A stretch of 64,000 nucleotides of DNA, from assembly GCA_910577785.1 (NCBI GenBank), contig CAJTNT010000010.1, positions 1 through 64,000 of the forward strand. Reading direction: 5' to 3'. Position 1 is the first letter of the stretch. Each line of letters starts with the position of its first letter. Positions 33,174 through 42,189 of this stretch are shown here, piece after piece. The notes beneath the pieces are model-generated. The model did not search any database. It saw only the letters and a program-made list of their open reading frames with translations, and was not told the DNA's origin. The position numbers and the translations under genes were made by a program. The stretch comes from an uncultured Lachnospiraceae bacterium. GTDB lineage: Bacteria; Bacillota; Clostridia; Lachnospirales; Lachnospiraceae.

Positions 33174-33386
33174 TTAAGCTTCGTTCATGGAACGGATGCG
33201 CCCGAAGACACTGCAGAGATATAGGCCGCCAATTCCTACAATACCATAGACAATCCGGGTAAGCCAGCTCATGCTTCCGAACAAGAACGATACCAGGTCA
33301 AAGCGGAACAAGCCGATTAATCCCCAGTTGATGGCGCCGATAATGACAAGCGCTAATAAGGTATAATCCAATGCTTTGCTATTCAT
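33174..33386 (-). CDS. DUF378 family small membrane protein
   Basis: 70 residues with two TM helices (YTLLALVIIGAINWGLIGLF and WLTRIVYGIVGIGGLYLC) and the conserved GAINWGL.G core of DUF378. Function unknown. AAGGAGG seven nt before ATG 33386 fixes the start; the two upstream methionines overlap the ribosome site. Confidence 0.9.
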   Translation of the reverse strand: MNSKALDYTLLALVIIGAINWGLIGLFRFDLVSFLFGSMSWLTRIVYGIVGIGGLYLCSVFGRIRSMNEA

Positions 33387-33480
33387 ATGCATTCCTCCTT
33401 CCACAAATATAGTATTGCCGCCATGGGGAAAATCATGTTAGGAATTTTTGGGAATTTTATAGGACAGAATCGAGGCGTTT

Positions 33481-34863
33481 ATGGCAAAAGGTAAAAAGGT
33501 TGTCAAATTTCATAGGACGTTCCGGCTTAATATGGCCGTTATCGTTTTTCTTGTTATTTTTTTCTATATGCTGTATAATATTTTTCGGTATTTTACGACT
33601 CCGCAAGTAGCCGTGTATGAGGTATCCCTGGGGAGCATTGCCCAGGATACCCTGTATACAGGGGCTATCGTGCGTGATGAGAAAATTTTCTATACAGAAA
33701 AGGCAGGCTATATCAACTATTATAACCGGGATGCCTCAAGGGTCGGCGTGGATTCCTATGTATACTCCATTGATGGGGACGGCAGCTTTTACAGGCAGGT
33801 GATGCAGCAGCCGGACGGGCAGCTCTTCCAGGCAGAAGGATCTTATGATAAATTAGAAGAGACAGCAGAGAATTTTGTGCTGGGTTATTCCGATGTCACG
33901 TTCCACCAGGCATACCGCTTCCAGCAGGAAGTGGTGGCGGAGCTTATGGAGGCCGCCAGCGCCAATGCCCTGTCCATGCTGGACGGGCAGGCGGGCGATA
34001 CGGCGGGGATCCAGCTCTACAAGGCGCCTGAGCCTGGTATCGTAGTATACAATATAGATGGACTGGAAGGGGTGACCCTGGAAAATTTTGACAGTGACCT
34101 GTTTGACCAGGATGCCCATGAGAAGAACAATTTGATTTCCCGGGAACAGGTGGCTGCGGGCGATGCCGCTTATAAGATGATTACCAGCGAAGCCTGGTCA
34201 TTGGTGGTGCCGATCGATGAAAAACTGGCCAAGGATCTGGAAAGGACGGAACACCTGCAAGTACGCTTTAAGAAGGATGATTCCATGGCCTGGGGGGCAT
34301 CAGCCATTGTGAGCCATGGCGAGGAGCATTATCTCACCCTGTCTTTTCAGGATTCTTCCTTACGTTTTGCCACAGACCGTTACCTGGAGATTGAGCTGGC
34401 CAGCTCAGAGGCAAGCGGGCTCAAAATCCCTACTTCCGCACTGACCAAGAAGAAGTTCTTCCTGATCCCGAAGGGGTATTACACAACGGACGAGGAGACC
34501 GGCGCACAAGGCGTCCTCCTCAGGCGCCAGAACAGCAAGGGGGAAACGGTAACGGAATTGGCAAAAGCCACAATCATAGGCAAGAAAAAGAAATCGTATT
34601 ATATCGCTGGGAGCAAGCTGGAGAAGGGAGAGGCCATTGTCCATCCGAAGACAGGAGAGCGGTACCTTCTGCAGAAGCAGAAAACCTTCTGGGGCGTTTA
34701 TAATATCAACAGGGGCTATGCCGTATTCCGCAGGATAAAAATCCTGGCGGAAAATAATGAATACACGGTTGTCGATACGGCGACAGATTACGGGATTTCC
34801 CTGTATGACCATATCGCGCTGGACGCTTCTGCCGTGAGAGAATATGATATCCTACAGCAATAG
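33481..34863 (+). CDS. HlyD-like membrane-anchored protein heading the sepF cluster
   Basis: 460 residues: a basic N-terminus, one TM helix (LNMAVIVFLVIFFYMLYNIF, ~16-36), then an extracytoplasmic region with the lipoyl/HlyD-type beta pattern (VYEVSLGSIAQDTLYTGAIVRDEKI, YKAPEPGIVVYNIDGLEG) and a barrel-like C-terminus. No partner ABC or TolC-type gene is adjacent. Instead it precedes yggS, sepF and ylmH by 17-nt spacing, so a role in wall growth or division is more likely than drug efflux (inference). The ATG has only a weak ribosome site (CGAGG). Confidence 0.8.
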   Translation: MAKGKKVVKFHRTFRLNMAVIVFLVIFFYMLYNIFRYFTTPQVAVYEVSLGSIAQDTLYTGAIVRDEKIFYTEKAGYINYYNRDASRVGVDSYVYSIDGDGSFYRQVMQQPDGQLFQAEGSYDKLEETAENFVLGYSDVTFHQAYRFQQEVVAELMEAASANALSMLDGQAGDTAGIQLYKAPEPGIVVYNIDGLEGVTLENFDSDLFDQDAHEKNNLISREQVAAGDAAYKMITSEAWSLVVPIDEKLAKDLERTEHLQVRFKKDDSMAWGASAIVSHGEEHYLTLSFQDSSLRFATDRYLEIELASSEASGLKIPTSALTKKKFFLIPKGYYTTDEETGAQGVLLRRQNSKGETVTELAKATIIGKKKKSYYIAGSKLEKGEAIVHPKTGERYLLQKQKTFWGVYNINRGYAVFRRIKILAENNEYTVVDTATDYGISLYDHIALDASAVREYDILQQ

Positions 34864-34880
34864 GAAAAGGAGAGAGCGCC

Positions 34881-35588
34881 ATGAGGAAAGAAAACGGCAG
34901 TATTAACGCTAATTTAACACAGGTTCGGGAAAATATATGCAGAGCATGCAAAAAGGCTGGCCGGGATCCAGGAGAGGTGACGCTGATTGCCGTCAGCAAG
35001 ACCATGCCTGTCACTGACCTGAAGGAAGCATATGACGCCGGGAGCCGGGAATTCGGCGAAAATAAGGTACAGGAGATTATGGACAAGTATCCCCAGCTGC
35101 CTTCCGATATCCGCTGGCATATGATTGGGCATCTGCAGAGGAACAAAGTGAAATATATTGTCGACAAGGCATGCCTGATCCATTCCGTGGATTCCCTGCG
35201 CTTAGCAGAGGAAATCAGCGCCCAGGCAGGGAAGAAGCAGGTGGAGGCGGATATCCTTATTGAGGTGAATATCGCCCAGGAAGAGAGCAAATATGGGATT
35301 TGCCGCGAGGATGCCATCCAATTGGCAGAGGAGATCGCCAAACTGCCCCATGTCCATGTACAAGGCCTGATGGCAATTGCGCCTTTTGTGGAGAATCCTG
35401 AGGATAACCGCAAATATTTTCGCCAAATCCGGCAATTATCTGTTGACATTAGCGAGAAAAAGATTGATAATATAAATATGTCTGTACTCTCTATGGGAAT
35501 GACAGGTGACTACATGGTGGCGGTTGAAGAAGGGGCGACCATGGTCCGGGTAGGGACAGGTATTTTTGGAAACAGGAATTATCGTTAA
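34881..35588 (+). CDS. yggS: YggS/YlmE family PLP-homeostasis protein
   Basis: PLP-binding fold-type III protein that controls free pyridoxal phosphate; not a racemase by itself. 235 residues with the PLP lysine in LIAVSKTMP, GENKVQEIMDK, WHMIGHLQRNKVK, VNIAQEESKYG, GLMAIAPF and LSMGMTGDYMVAVEEGATMVRVGTGIFG. In many Firmicutes it sits before sepF as ylmE, as here (18 nt to sepF). Confidence 0.96.
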   Translation: MRKENGSINANLTQVRENICRACKKAGRDPGEVTLIAVSKTMPVTDLKEAYDAGSREFGENKVQEIMDKYPQLPSDIRWHMIGHLQRNKVKYIVDKACLIHSVDSLRLAEEISAQAGKKQVEADILIEVNIAQEESKYGICREDAIQLAEEIAKLPHVHVQGLMAIAPFVENPEDNRKYFRQIRQLSVDISEKKIDNINMSVLSMGMTGDYMVAVEEGATMVRVGTGIFGNRNYR

Positions 35589-35606
35589 GTTAGGGAGGAC
35601 AATTTT

Positions 35607-36122
35607 ATGGGAATGCTTGATAAGTTTTTGGATATCATGAGACTGACGGCAGATGATGATTATGATGATGAGTACTATGATGATTATGAAGAAGAACCCC
35701 CCAAGAAGCATTGGGGCGCCAAGAAATCTTCCCGCGAAGAGGATGATTATGAGGAAGAGGATCCCAAAACTTACGGCGGCGCAAAGCCCAACGCGAAGGT
35801 GACTCCCATACGTTCCCACAAGCAGGGCACCAATAATATGAAGGTATGTGTGATTAAGCCGACTTCCGTAGAGGATGCAAGGGAGATTACGGAGACATTG
35901 CTGATGGAACGCACAGTCGTCCTGAACGTAGAAGGGCTGGATGTAGATGTTGCCCAGAGAATTATTGATTTTACTTCTGGCTCCTGTTTTTCCATCGGCG
36001 GCAGCCTGCAGAAGATTTCCAGCTATATCTTCCTCATTACTCCGCCAAATGTGGATATTTCCGGGGATTCTGCCGCTATTATTGACGCGTTTGATATACC
36101 GGCGATGAGAGCAGAGTACTAA
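35607..36122 (+). CDS. sepF: Cell-division protein SepF
   Basis: Membrane anchor and bundling factor for FtsZ filaments. 171 residues: an N-terminal amphipathic helix (MGMLDKFLDIMRL), a highly acidic, Tyr-rich linker (~12-50), and the conserved domain (VCVIKPTSVEDAREI, TVVLNVEGLDVDVAQRIIDF, SGSCFSIGGSLQKIS, FLITPPNVDIS). Three bases separate it from ylmH. Confidence 0.96.
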   Translation: MGMLDKFLDIMRLTADDDYDDEYYDDYEEEPPKKHWGAKKSSREEDDYEEEDPKTYGGAKPNAKVTPIRSHKQGTNNMKVCVIKPTSVEDAREITETLLMERTVVLNVEGLDVDVAQRIIDFTSGSCFSIGGSLQKISSYIFLITPPNVDISGDSAAIIDAFDIPAMRAEY

Positions 36123-36125
36123 GCC

Positions 36126-36884
36126 ATGTCTATGACAAGGGATGAAGAATTGCTGGCCAGGCGTTTTATCGATCTGTCCCGTCAGGCACAGCAGAGAGAT
36201 ACCGTGCTGTTTAGCGAATATCTGAACTTAAACGAACTGAATATATTTCACCAGGGCATTTCGGAACTCTATAGCAGTTTTGAAATGTCCGGCGGGTATG
36301 CCTGGAGCGAGCGTCAGATGATAGCATTTATACCTGATGCTTTTTGTTATGCCTGGAATTACCCAATTGCCTGCCTGGAAATTACGCCCGTAAACCAGAA
36401 GTTTGCAGAGGAACTGAGCCACCGGGATGTGCTGGGCACGTTGATGGGGCTGGGGATTGAACGGGGCAAATTAGGGGATATCCTGGTGGATGGAGGGAAT
36501 ATCCATGTGTTCTGCCATGAACAGGTTGCCGGGTATCTGCAGGAGCAGGTCAGCCGGATCCGCCATACTACGGTGCAGGCAAGGCAGGTACAGCCGGACG
36601 GCCTGCAGCTGGAGCCTAAGGTGGAAATATGCGAAGGCGTTGTAAGCTCAAACCGCCTGGACGGGATTGTCGCCTGCCTGTGCAAGATATCAAGGGGGCA
36701 GGCCAGCCAGATGATCCGCAGCGGGAAAGTATTCCTAAACCACCGGGAAGTGGTGCAGGTATCACATGAATGCAAGGAACAGGAGCTGATCTCTGTGCGC
36801 TCTGTCGGAAGGTTTCGCTTCTTAGGGTGCGGAGGGGAGACGCGGAAGGGGAGAGTGCGGATACGGTATGAAAAGTATATTTGA
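36126..36884 (+). CDS. ylmH: YlmH-type S4-domain RNA-binding protein
   Basis: 252 residues; N-terminal domain of the YlmH family and a C-terminal S4 RNA-binding domain (SSNRLDGIVACLCKISRGQASQMIRSGKVFLNHREV). YlmH homologues act on stalled or collided ribosomes in Bacillus, by removing peptidyl-tRNA-blocked 50S particles. In the usual ylm order ylmG lies between sepF and ylmH and divIVA follows; both are missing here. Confidence 0.94.
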   Translation: MSMTRDEELLARRFIDLSRQAQQRDTVLFSEYLNLNELNIFHQGISELYSSFEMSGGYAWSERQMIAFIPDAFCYAWNYPIACLEITPVNQKFAEELSHRDVLGTLMGLGIERGKLGDILVDGGNIHVFCHEQVAGYLQEQVSRIRHTTVQARQVQPDGLQLEPKVEICEGVVSSNRLDGIVACLCKISRGQASQMIRSGKVFLNHREVVQVSHECKEQELISVRSVGRFRFLGCGGETRKGRVRIRYEKYI

Positions 36885-36964
36885 CATGGCGGCAATGAAA
36901 TTTAATAAAACAGCGCCGTGGAAATAATATAAGAAAAAGACAGCGCTATGGAAAGGGAAAAGAT

Positions 36965-38056
36965 ATGGGAAAAAAGATTTCGGTGTCGTATGAGGGGGCG
37001 CCCTGCTATCATATTGAGATCCAGAGGGATTTCTCTCAGCTCCCACAGCGCCTGCAGGAACTGGGATATGGGGCGAATAAAGCCTGCATTATTACGGAAA
37101 GCAATGTGGCGCCATTTTATCTGCATGAAATAGAACACCTTCTTGCCCCAGTGTTTTCAGAATGTATCTCCTATGTATTCGAGGCGGGGGAAAGCAGCAA
37201 GAATACAGACACGGTGGGGAAGGTGTATGAATGCCTGATCCGGCACTCCTTTGACAGGAAGGATGTGCTGGTTGCGCTGGGAGGCGGGGTAACGGGCGAT
37301 TTGACAGGCTTTGCGGCGGCAACGTACCTTCGGGGCATTGATTTTATACAGGTGCCGACTACGCTGCTGGCACAGACAGACAGCAGTATCGGTGGTAAGA
37401 CGGGCGTAGATTTTATGCAGTATAAAAACATGGTGGGGGCTTTTTATATGCCCAAACTGGTCTATATGAATATCTCTACGCTGCAAAGTTTGCCAGGGAG
37501 GCAGTTCTCTTCCGGGGCGGCGGAGCTGATCAAGCATGGGTTTATTAAGGATGCCGGACTTTTGGAGACTCTGAAAGAAGATAGCCGGGAGATTATGGCC
37601 CAGGAACCTGGCTGCCTGGAGGATGTGATTTATCGGAGCTGCCAAGTGAAGCGGCATGTGGTGGAAGAAGATCCCAAGGAAAAGGGGGAGCGGGCGCTTC
37701 TGAATTTTGGCCATACGATTGGCCATGCCATTGAAAAATTGTCAGGATTTCGCCTCTGCCATGGGGAATGCGTGGCGCTTGGCATGGTGGGCGCCGCCTA
37801 TATTTCCTATCTGCAGGGGGATTTATCCCAGGAACAGGTAGGAAAATTAGAATCCATACTGGCAGGCTACGGGCTCCCGGTGAAGCTATCCGCATTTGGG
37901 CATACGCCAGAAGAGGTGCTGGCCGCCACGAAGCTGGATAAGAAGATGGAATCTGGGAAGATAAAATTTGTGCTGTTAAAAAGGTTTGGGGATGCTTATA
38001 TTACAAAGGAGCTGACAGATGAAAGGATTCTGGAAGGAATACGGTATTTGTATTAA
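36965..38056 (+). CDS. aroB: 3-dehydroquinate synthase
   Basis: NAD-dependent zinc enzyme converting DAHP to 3-dehydroquinate in the shikimate pathway. 363 residues: E.GE.SKN (FEAGESSKN), LVALGGGVTGDLTGFAAATYLRG nucleotide-binding region, PTTLLAQTDSSIGGKTGVD, zinc ligands in EEDPKEKGERALLNFGHTIGHAIE and LCHGECVALGM. It is isolated from other aro genes, lying in the ylm-lspA cluster. The last 38 bases overlap lspA. Confidence 0.97.
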   Translation: MGKKISVSYEGAPCYHIEIQRDFSQLPQRLQELGYGANKACIITESNVAPFYLHEIEHLLAPVFSECISYVFEAGESSKNTDTVGKVYECLIRHSFDRKDVLVALGGGVTGDLTGFAAATYLRGIDFIQVPTTLLAQTDSSIGGKTGVDFMQYKNMVGAFYMPKLVYMNISTLQSLPGRQFSSGAAELIKHGFIKDAGLLETLKEDSREIMAQEPGCLEDVIYRSCQVKRHVVEEDPKEKGERALLNFGHTIGHAIEKLSGFRLCHGECVALGMVGAAYISYLQGDLSQEQVGKLESILAGYGLPVKLSAFGHTPEEVLAATKLDKKMESGKIKFVLLKRFGDAYITKELTDERILEGIRYLY

Positions 38057-38558
38057 TCGCTGTATATTTTTTGCAGCCAGCGTACTTTTGCTGCTGGGCG
38101 TGGATCAGTATACGAAATATCTGGCGTCTGCCTATTTAAAGGGCGGGCATTCCATTGTTTTAATTGAAAATGTGTTCCAGCTCCATTATCTGGAGAACCG
38201 AGGAGCTGCCTTTGGCGTGCTGCAGGGGAAGAAGCTTTGGTTTGTGGCCATTACGGTGTTTATGCTGGCGGCAATGCTGCTGGTTTATTTCCGTGCGCCT
38301 AAGGGCAGAAGGTTCCGCTGGCTACGGCTTGACCTTGTGCTATTGACGGCAGGAGCCATTGGGAACCTGGTGGACCGCCTGTCATTGGATTATGTGATAG
38401 ACTTTTTTTATTTTGAATTGATTAATTTTCCTGTCTTTAATGTAGCGGATATCTATGTAAGCATCGGCATGGCCTTGCTGGCGGCGCTTATCCTGTTTTA
38501 CTATCAGGAGGAAGAGCTGGAAATGCTCTGGCCGTTCCGCAGGAAGAAGAACGCATAA
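38019..38558 (+). CDS. lspA: Lipoprotein signal peptidase (signal peptidase II)
   Basis: Membrane aspartyl protease that removes signal peptides from prolipoproteins. 179 residues, four TM helices, catalytic aspartates in AIGNLVDRL and FNVADIYVS, plus the conserved ENRGAAFG loop. Start ATG has AAAGGAG nine nt upstream, so the 38-nt overlap with aroB seems real. Stop lies 6 nt before the pseudouridine synthase start. Confidence 0.95.
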   Translation: MKGFWKEYGICINRCIFFAASVLLLLGVDQYTKYLASAYLKGGHSIVLIENVFQLHYLENRGAAFGVLQGKKLWFVAITVFMLAAMLLVYFRAPKGRRFRWLRLDLVLLTAGAIGNLVDRLSLDYVIDFFYFELINFPVFNVADIYVSIGMALLAALILFYYQEEELEMLWPFRRKKNA

Positions 38559-38564
38559 AAATTT

Positions 38565-39572
38565 ATGGAGGCAAAATTGGAGCGAGGAAAGTTGATTTTG
38601 GAGGGGATTCAGGAAGCGGGCAGGGAAGAAAATCTTGCAGATCAAATTCAGGAAGCGGCAAAAAAAGAGGAACTCCAGGTAACGCCAGATTGGGCAGGAG
38701 GGCGGCTGGATAAGGTTCTGTCTGCTTGGTATGGTGAAGGGCAGTCACGCTCTTTTTTTCAAAAGCTGATTAAAAATGGGCAGGTGCAGGTCAACGGCTG
38801 TGTGAAAAAGGCGAATTATAGCGTAAATAAGGGTGATTTTATCCAAGTAGAAATTCCGGCGCCAAAGGAAATAGAGATCCTGCCAGAAAATATCCCACTG
38901 GATATCCTCTATGAGGATCTGGATCTGCTGGTGGTGAATAAGCCGAAAGGCATGGTGGTGCATCCCTCCGCCGGGCATAGCTCTGGTACGCTGGTCAATG
39001 CCGTGATGTACCATTGCAGGGATAGCCTATCCGGAATCAATGGCACGATAAGGCCTGGGATTGTACATCGGATTGATATGGATACTACAGGGGCGCTGAT
39101 TGTCTGCAAGAACGACAGCGCCCATTTGCATATTGCGGAACAGATTAAGGCGCATTCTGTAACCAGGCGCTATCTGGGGATTGTGAAAGGGATCGTAAGG
39201 GAAGACAGCGGGACGGTAGAAGGTACGATTGGCCGCCATCCTTCCGACCGCAAAAAAATGGCCGCCAATCCGCGTAACGGGAAGCGGGCCGTGACCCACT
39301 ACCGGGTACTGCAGCGTTTTTCCTCCCACACCTATGTGGAATTTGAGCTGGAAACGGGGCGCACCCACCAAATCCGCGTCCATATGGCAAGCATTGGGCA
39401 CCCGCTTCTGGGCGATTCTGTCTATGGAAATGGGAAAAGCCCCTGGAAACTACAGGGGCAGACGCTCCATGCGGCAGTCATCGGCTTTGTGCATCCGTCT
39501 ACGGGGGAGTATGTGGAGGTATCCGCGCCTTTGCCGGAATATTTTGCAGATTTACTGAAGAAGGCTCTGTAA
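38565..39572 (+). CDS. RluD-type pseudouridine synthase
   Basis: 335 residues. An N-terminal S4 domain (GGRLDKVLSAWYGEGQSRSFFQKLIKNGQVQVNG) and an RluA-family catalytic domain with HRIDMDTTG, where the aspartate after HRI is catalytic (canonical HRLDKDTSG). Further motifs are LVVNKPKGMVVHP and ETGRTHQIRVHMASIGHPLLGD. As in many Firmicutes it follows lspA. About 45 extra residues precede the S4 domain and may reflect a start further downstream. Target is likely 23S rRNA. Confidence 0.93.
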   Translation: MEAKLERGKLILEGIQEAGREENLADQIQEAAKKEELQVTPDWAGGRLDKVLSAWYGEGQSRSFFQKLIKNGQVQVNGCVKKANYSVNKGDFIQVEIPAPKEIEILPENIPLDILYEDLDLLVVNKPKGMVVHPSAGHSSGTLVNAVMYHCRDSLSGINGTIRPGIVHRIDMDTTGALIVCKNDSAHLHIAEQIKAHSVTRRYLGIVKGIVREDSGTVEGTIGRHPSDRKKMAANPRNGKRAVTHYRVLQRFSSHTYVEFELETGRTHQIRVHMASIGHPLLGDSVYGNGKSPWKLQGQTLHAAVIGFVHPSTGEYVEVSAPLPEYFADLLKKAL

Positions 39573-39610
39573 TTTTGTGTGGGAGCCTTCTTCAGATGGA
39601 TTTGCGAATG

Positions 39611-39642
39611 TTACTGGTCAAGGAGTGAACAGTAATATTTTT
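39611..39642 (+). terminator. Terminator after the pseudouridine synthase gene
   Basis: TTACTGGTCA (39611-39620), loop AGGAG, TGAACAGTAA (39626-39635), one mismatch, then TATTTTTT. Confidence 0.7.
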
Positions 39643-39687
39643 TGTGAATTTCGCACATATTTCCTATACATTTCAGATAATTTATAC

Positions 39688-39693
39688 TATAAT
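39688..39693 (+). promoter_or_regulatory. Probable -10 box of the Cmk-like gene
   Basis: TATAAT, about 88 nt before the ATG; no good -35 box at 16-18 bp, so this is tentative. Confidence 0.35.
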
Positions 39694-39781
39694 AGTAATA
39701 GAAGCTTGCAGAATTTGTTTAGGGATTTTGCCGTGAGAGTAATGCTGCATGTAAGATTGCAGAGAGAAAGGTGGTATTTTT

Positions 39782-40426
39782 ATGGAGAATTTCGTAATCA
39801 CAATCGGGAGGGAATTTGGCAGCGGCGGTTTGGACGTGGGCCGCATGCTTTCCAAACAGCTAAATGTGAACTGTTATGACAAGGAATTATTGGCAATGGC
39901 AGCCAAGGAAAGCGGGCTTTGCCAGGAGATTTTTGAAAGCCACGATGAGAAGCCTACCAATAGCTTCCTCTATTCCCTGGTTATGGACACTTACTCTGTC
40001 AGCGGCTATACCTCAACGCCTTTTATGGAAATGCCATTGAACCATAAGGTCTTCCTGGCACAATTTGAGGCAATCAAGAACCTGGCGAAGAAGGAATCCT
40101 GCATTATCGTGGGGCGCTGTGCGGATTATGCCTTAGAGGAGCACCCCAACTGCATCCAGGTGTTCATCCATGCGGAGAAAGAGTTCCGGATCCAGCACAT
40201 TGTCGAGACTTATGGCCTGACAAAGGAAAAAGCGGCTGATATGATCCAGAAGACGGATAAGAAGCGGGCAAATTATTATAATTACTACTCCAACAAAAAA
40301 TGGGGGGATTCCAGGAGCTACCACCTTACGCTGGACAGCAGCGTGCTGGGGTTTGACGGGTGCTGCAAGATGATCTTGGAACACATGGAGATTGTGGAAG
40401 CCAAAAAGAAGGAACATGTAAGTTAG
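39782..40426 (+). CDS. Cytidylate-kinase-like family protein
   Basis: 214 residues. Begins FVITIGREFGSGGLDVGRML, a Walker A-like GREFGSGG, then YDKELL and IIVGRCADYALEEHPN. This matches the cytidylate-kinase-like (Cmk-related) family common in Clostridia, distinct from true Cmk, whose substrate is unknown. AGAAAGGTGG precedes the ATG. Ends 4 nt before the stop of the convergent recombinase gene. Confidence 0.88.
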   Translation: MENFVITIGREFGSGGLDVGRMLSKQLNVNCYDKELLAMAAKESGLCQEIFESHDEKPTNSFLYSLVMDTYSVSGYTSTPFMEMPLNHKVFLAQFEAIKNLAKKESCIIVGRCADYALEEHPNCIQVFIHAEKEFRIQHIVETYGLTKEKAADMIQKTDKKRANYYNYYSNKKWGDSRSYHLTLDSSVLGFDGCCKMILEHMEIVEAKKKEHVS

Positions 40427-40430
40427 CGCA

Positions 40431-41510
40431 TCATAGTGCATCGGCTTCTTTTGTTTCATGGAAGATACTCCCAGAGTATTTTCCGGCCAGCTTACGGCGG
40501 TCATCATCCATGGCCGTGTAATGCTGGCGCGTAGTCTCTACGCTTTTATGGCCCAGCGCGTCGGCGACCAGGTAGATATCCCCCGTTTCTCGGTATAGGT
40601 TCGTGCCGTAGGTGCTGCGCAGCTTATGGGGCGTGATTTTTTTGCTGATATTGGCGGCTCCTGTATATTTTTTGACCAGCTTTTCCACAGACCTTGTGGT
40701 GAGGCGGCTGTGCTTGAGGGAGAGGAACAGTGCAGTTTCATGTTCAGGGAGGACTTTTTTGGCTAATAGGGGGCGCTCCAGTTCCAGGTAGTCGAAGAGC
40801 GCGCCGGCAACTTCGTCCCCAAAATACACGGTGGATTCATTCCCGCCTTTGCGGACAACGCGCAGGCCGTTGTTTTTAAAGCTTATATCTAATAGGTCTA
40901 AACCAACGCATTCCGATACCCGGATGCCTGTGCCTAACAGCAGCATTAGAATGGCCGTATCGCGGTACCGGGTTTTCTGGTGGGAGGCAAGCTGGCGTTC
41001 TGTCAGAGAGCTGCCATTTTCGGCGGCAGAGATCAATTCTGCCACTTCATCCCTGTCTAAATGGATGATATTTTCTTTGTGTTTTTTTGGCGTCTCAATC
41101 ATGGAAGGGGCGTTTGTCTTAATCAATTCCTTTTTGAAATAATAATTGTACATCGTCCGGATGGAGGAAAGCTTGCGTGATTTCCCCTTTTCGCCATTGG
41201 TAATGGGGCGCCCGCCTTTTTTCTCATAATAGGAGAGATATGCCAAGTATTCTTCGATATCCATGGGGGTCATCTCATCCAGGACAGAGATTGGGATATC
41301 CTGCATGGGCATGTTGGCGTAGACAGGGTTGCCCTGTTGGATAAAGCCAAAGAAAAGGCGCAGGTCATACCCGTAGGAAAGCCGGGTGCGCGAGGAAGTG
41401 TTCCTGGTATCCAGGTAACGGAAAAAAATGGCGCAGAATTTGGGCAGTTCCTTGAGCAGAGCCTGCAGCTTCCGATTGTTTTCCAAGTTAATTTGTTCTA
41501 CATAATCCAT
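40431..41510 (-). CDS. XerS-like tyrosine recombinase
   Basis: 359 residues. N-terminal SAM-like core-binding domain (~25-130, SSRTRLSYGYDLRLFF) and a catalytic domain with the complete tyrosine-recombinase set: R197 (GTGIRVSE), K221 (VVRKGG), H295 and R298 (TPHKLRST), H321 (ALGHKS) and Y331 (TRQHYTAM). Size and N-terminus suit a single-recombinase XerS-type chromosome-dimer resolvase better than a phage integrase; no phage genes are nearby. A 42-bp palindrome lies about 57 bp before its start, recalling streptococci where difSL adjoins xerS. An orphan integrase is the alternative. Confidence 0.88.
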   Translation of the reverse strand: MDYVEQINLENNRKLQALLKELPKFCAIFFRYLDTRNTSSRTRLSYGYDLRLFFGFIQQGNPVYANMPMQDIPISVLDEMTPMDIEEYLAYLSYYEKKGGRPITNGEKGKSRKLSSIRTMYNYYFKKELIKTNAPSMIETPKKHKENIIHLDRDEVAELISAAENGSSLTERQLASHQKTRYRDTAILMLLLGTGIRVSECVGLDLLDISFKNNGLRVVRKGGNESTVYFGDEVAGALFDYLELERPLLAKKVLPEHETALFLSLKHSRLTTRSVEKLVKKYTGAANISKKITPHKLRSTYGTNLYRETGDIYLVADALGHKSVETTRQHYTAMDDDRRKLAGKYSGSIFHETKEADAL

Positions 41511-41566
41511 AATGCGTCCCTTTCTGATTCCATCTTATCTATAATCATACACTAGTTTCCGATTTT

Positions 41567-41608
41567 ATGCATCAGTTCGCAAAATCATCATTTCGCGAAC
41601 TGATGCAT
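41567..41608. repeat. 42-bp near-perfect palindrome upstream of the recombinase
   Basis: Left arm 41567-41585 and right arm 41590-41608 are 19 nt each, complementary at 18 positions, around the centre CATC. The outer 14 bp (ATGCATCAGTTCGC / GCGAACTGATGCAT) match exactly and the inner AAAT/ATTT also pair; the only mismatch is 41581/41594. Noncoding and without a U-tract, between the recombinase and dtd. Candidate Xer recombination site or operator. Confidence 0.85.
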
Positions 41609-41633
41609 CCCACATCCCCACAGGAGGCTGCGG

Positions 41634-42095
41634 CTATCCACAGAGTTCTGCGGAATCCAGCACAATGGTAAATGGCCCGTCATTTACCAAAGAGATTTCC
41701 ATCTCAGCGCCGAAGGAGCCTGTCGCTACTCTCCCGGCCTGTGGAAAATGTTCTTTGCAGGCGGAAATAATGTATTCATACAGCTCCTCCGCCAGATCAG
41801 GGCTGCCTGCCTTGGTAAAAGACGGGCGGTTGCCTTTCCTGCAGTCTGCATATAAGGTGAACTGCGACACCAGCAGCAAGGAACCGCAAACATCGGACAA
41901 AGACAGGTTGGTCTTCCCCTCCCCATCTTCGAAAATGCGCAGGCCAACCATCTTGCGCACAAGCCTGTCCGCAATCTCGCGGGTATCTTCCTGGCCGACG
42001 CCAATCAGCACTAGGAAGCCTTTGCCGATCGCTCCGATTGTCTGCTGTTCTACGGATACGGATGCGCGGGTGACGCGCTGGATTACAAATCTCAT
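41634..42095 (-). CDS. dtd: D-aminoacyl-tRNA deacylase
   Basis: Removes D-amino acids mischarged to tRNA. 153 residues, family length, starting MRFVIQRVTRASVSV; conserved SQFTLYADCRKGNRPSF and the C-terminal NDGPFTIVLDS segment form the active site. It is downstream of the divergent lexA control region and upstream of the recombinase, which starts 124 nt after its stop. Confidence 0.97.
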   Translation of the reverse strand: MRFVIQRVTRASVSVEQQTIGAIGKGFLVLIGVGQEDTREIADRLVRKMVGLRIFEDGEGKTNLSLSDVCGSLLLVSQFTLYADCRKGNRPSFTKAGSPDLAEELYEYIISACKEHFPQAGRVATGSFGAEMEISLVNDGPFTIVLDSAELCG

Positions 42096-42189
42096 AATGG
42101 ATACCTGTTCTTTCTGTTTCTTTTTTTTGTAATTATAACATATGTTTTCCAGTCCATTCGATTTCGCTGGGGACTTTTATACTTTTCTT

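Noticed and set aside
40431..41510. Recombinase as integrase of a prophage or conjugative element
   Set aside because: No phage, excisionase, relaxase or attachment repeats nearby; flanked by housekeeping genes.
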